A DNA stretch of 64,000 nt, taken from Clostridium akagii DSM 12554 (lineage in GTDB: Bacteria > Bacillota > Clostridia > Clostridiales > Clostridiaceae). Below, piece after piece: positions 62,522 to 64,000 of this stretch. Within the stretch, counting starts at the first letter, position 1; every line of letters begins with the position of its first letter. The DNA is taken from positions 474,074-538,073 of the forward strand of contig NZ_KK366008.1 of assembly GCF_000686725.1 (NCBI RefSeq). The letters run 5' to 3'. The position numbers and the translations under genes were made by a program. Under the pieces are notes generated by a model, which was not told the origin of the DNA, made no database searches, and was given only the letters and a program-made list of their open reading frames with translations.

Positions 62522-64000
62522 TTAAATCATTTCCGATAAATGATATATCTCTCCATCTGTTAATGTAATATTTATAGTTTTTTTAAATATCTTACTTGCC
62601 TCTTTAATCACATTAACTTTGATATTATCTAGTTTTCCTTGATCTCCCTTATACTCCAATCCATCATTAATAACCATACGTTCAAGAGCGCAACCCAAAT
62701 GCACCATTATTCTTATTCTAGTTGCATTGTTAAAACTAACATTGGTTTTTTCTTCTAATTTATCTATAAAATCATACAATATATCTATTATTTTCGCTGG
62801 ATTCAAATAAGTTAAAAATTGAATCAAACTATCCTCACATAAGTCCTTGGCAACCACATTTCCATGTTTTATTTGTACAGGAAAATTATTTCGTTTGATT
62901 ATACCCATTAATGCATCTTCCCCTTGTTCACTAATTAACTCTTCCAGTGAGATAAATGGTGCATCAATTTTAGGATTTTCAATACCTACTGAAGCAATTA
63001 TATTGTATTTCTGATTAATATTTCTTATACTATTGTTTATATCCATCACACTTATAGGAAAGATTTCAATTTCATCTTCTGTAGTATTTAAAACGATATT
63101 TTCAACCAATTCTTTCAGTTTAATTGCGGTTCCTTCTCCTGTAGCACATATTGTAACAATGGCATCATTTTTACTAGCATCATTGTTATTTTTTTCTTCT
63201 TCAAAATTACTATAACCTTTAAAATCCTTTAGTGAACTATATATACTTTCTAAATCCATATCCAAAATTGTTGCTTTTCTTATTGCTTCTAGCACTAAAG
63301 AGGTTGTAACCATATCCAGCGTTTTCACCTTTTTATCTGTTTTTTCCATTATTATAGACTCAAAACTGGTAAGAGAGCCCATATCAACAAGTAGTAGAAC
63401 ACCTTTTCCCATATCTATTTCTCTAGCCTTTTCAATAATTTCGTTTAAAGTTCTAGTGGGACTAACTTCTAATGGCATATCTATTGCTTCGATTACACCC
63501 TCCCCTAGAAGCTGTTTTGCCACATTAACCATACTGCTTGCTGTACTACTTCCATGTGCCGCTACAATTATTGCCACATGCTCATTTGTTTGTTCCTCCG
63601 TAATAGAACTGATTAACAATGTAAGATATATAACTTCAATTTTGGGAACAACCACATTATATTTTTTTTCAACCATGCCCTTTACGTCTACTGCAATATT
63701 GAATTCCTCATGCTTATCATTTATAATACCTTCTATATTTGTATACTTAAGATTTTGATGATTACTTAATCTGTTTAAAAATGAACTTAAATGTAGACTT
63801 AATGCATATAAAAATCTATCAGTTAGTGTTTTATCAAGTTTTTTTTCAATCATGTCCATTATTTCTTCTGAAAATTCAAGAATGTCCTCATCTACTATTT
63901 TTAATATTTTACTTCTACCATCCTCATCATTTTTAACCTTGTTATAAAAGGATTTAATATGAACATTAATATCAGTTGTAATAAAATTGTTTATATACTC
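62522..64000 (-). CDS. LevR-type sigma-54-dependent PTS regulator (5' end outside window)
   Basis: C-terminal 492 residues of a larger activator; the frame stays open to the right edge, so the N-terminal DNA-binding and AAA+ domains lie beyond it. Visible order: PRD-like region (about 48-110 of the visible part), an EIIA-Man-like domain with IIVAAHGSSTASS (H) and LLLVDMGS, an EIIB-like region (IVTICATGEG) and a C-terminal PRD (RIRIMVHLGCALERM). PTS components phosphorylate such domains to set activity. It lies directly upstream of the PTS operon. Confidence 0.88.
   Translation of the reverse strand, partial: EYINNFITTDINVHIKSFYNKVKNDEDGRSKILKIVDEDILEFSEEIMDMIEKKLDKTLTDRFLYALSLHLSSFLNRLSNHQNLKYTNIEGIINDKHEEFNIAVDVKGMVEKKYNVVVPKIEVIYLTLLISSITEEQTNEHVAIIVAAHGSSTASSMVNVAKQLLGEGVIEAIDMPLEVSPTRTLNEIIEKAREIDMGKGVLLLVDMGSLTSFESIIMEKTDKKVKTLDMVTTSLVLEAIRKATILDMDLESIYSSLKDFKGYSNFEEEKNNNDASKNDAIVTICATGEGTAIKLKELVENIVLNTTEDEIEIFPISVMDINNSIRNINQKYNIIASVGIENPKIDAPFISLEELISEQGEDALMGIIKRNNFPVQIKHGNVVAKDLCEDSLIQFLTYLNPAKIIDILYDFIDKLEEKTNVSFNNATRIRIMVHLGCALERMVINDGLEYKGDQGKLDNIKVNVIKEASKIFKKTINITLTDGEIYHLSEMI

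Overview
The window looks like chromosomal DNA of a spore-forming, low-GC Firmicute, most probably Clostridium in the broad sense. The evidence is strong AT bias, GGAGG-type ribosome binding sites before most genes, an alpha/beta-type small acid-soluble spore protein, a PyrR-type pyr leader, and Gram-positive regulator families (CsoR, CdaR, LevR). No tRNA, rRNA, CRISPR array or intact prophage was seen. About 60 genes are recognised, most of them on the minus strand.

Layout. 1-4.5 kb: de novo pyrimidine operon pyrB-I-C-F-K (minus strand) behind a leader with promoter, two PyrR-box sequences and an intrinsic terminator. 4.6-15.5 kb: DedA protein, ABC exporter, SASP, CBS protein, CobT, YkuK, cyclopropane fatty acid synthase, an lrgA-lrgB-cdaR operon and two membrane proteins. 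15.6-19.3 kb: an accessory island. A broken serine recombinase, a structured non-coding stretch, an EamA transporter and an unusual radical-SAM-like protein resembling the archaeosine enzyme RaSEA are followed by a decayed IS1182-like element with intact 11-bp ends. 19.3-29.4 kb: transport genes, namely a cystine-type ABC system, MgtE, an APC permease with a small companion protein, and a Fec-type iron-siderophore ABC system with a Fur-box-like promoter.

29.5-35.7 kb: pentapeptide-repeat protein, citrate synthase, a CrtC-like/aromatic-acid-exporter fusion next to an AEC carrier, and a C39-like putative protease. 35.9-41 kb: copper island (HMA-SafE-cupredoxin fusion, response regulator, CopA, CsoR and its probable operator). 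41-46 kb: TPM and LemA proteins, then a histidine kinase with an unknown lipoprotein and an unknown membrane protein. 46-50.4 kb: two convergent paralogous GT2-GT4 double glycosyltransferases and a small unknown protein. 50.6-54 kb: XRE-cupin regulator, EutH and aminopeptidase P in one operon. 54-56 kb: two exported proteins, one with a VanW domain. 56-64 kb: HAD phosphatase, DeoR regulator, a PTS-linked anchored protein of unknown function, and a mannose-family PTS (IIA-IIB-IIC-IID). The PTS has a near-perfect sigma-54 promoter, an array of TTATACACT repeats spaced about 20 bp apart, and a LevR-type activator gene that runs off the right edge.

The less ordinary items are the EamA/RaSEA-like cassette between mobile-element remnants, the CrtC-exporter fusion with an internal start site, the sigma-54/LevR repeat array, and the PTS-linked protein. 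All functions are inferred from sequence motifs read by eye; no database search was possible.
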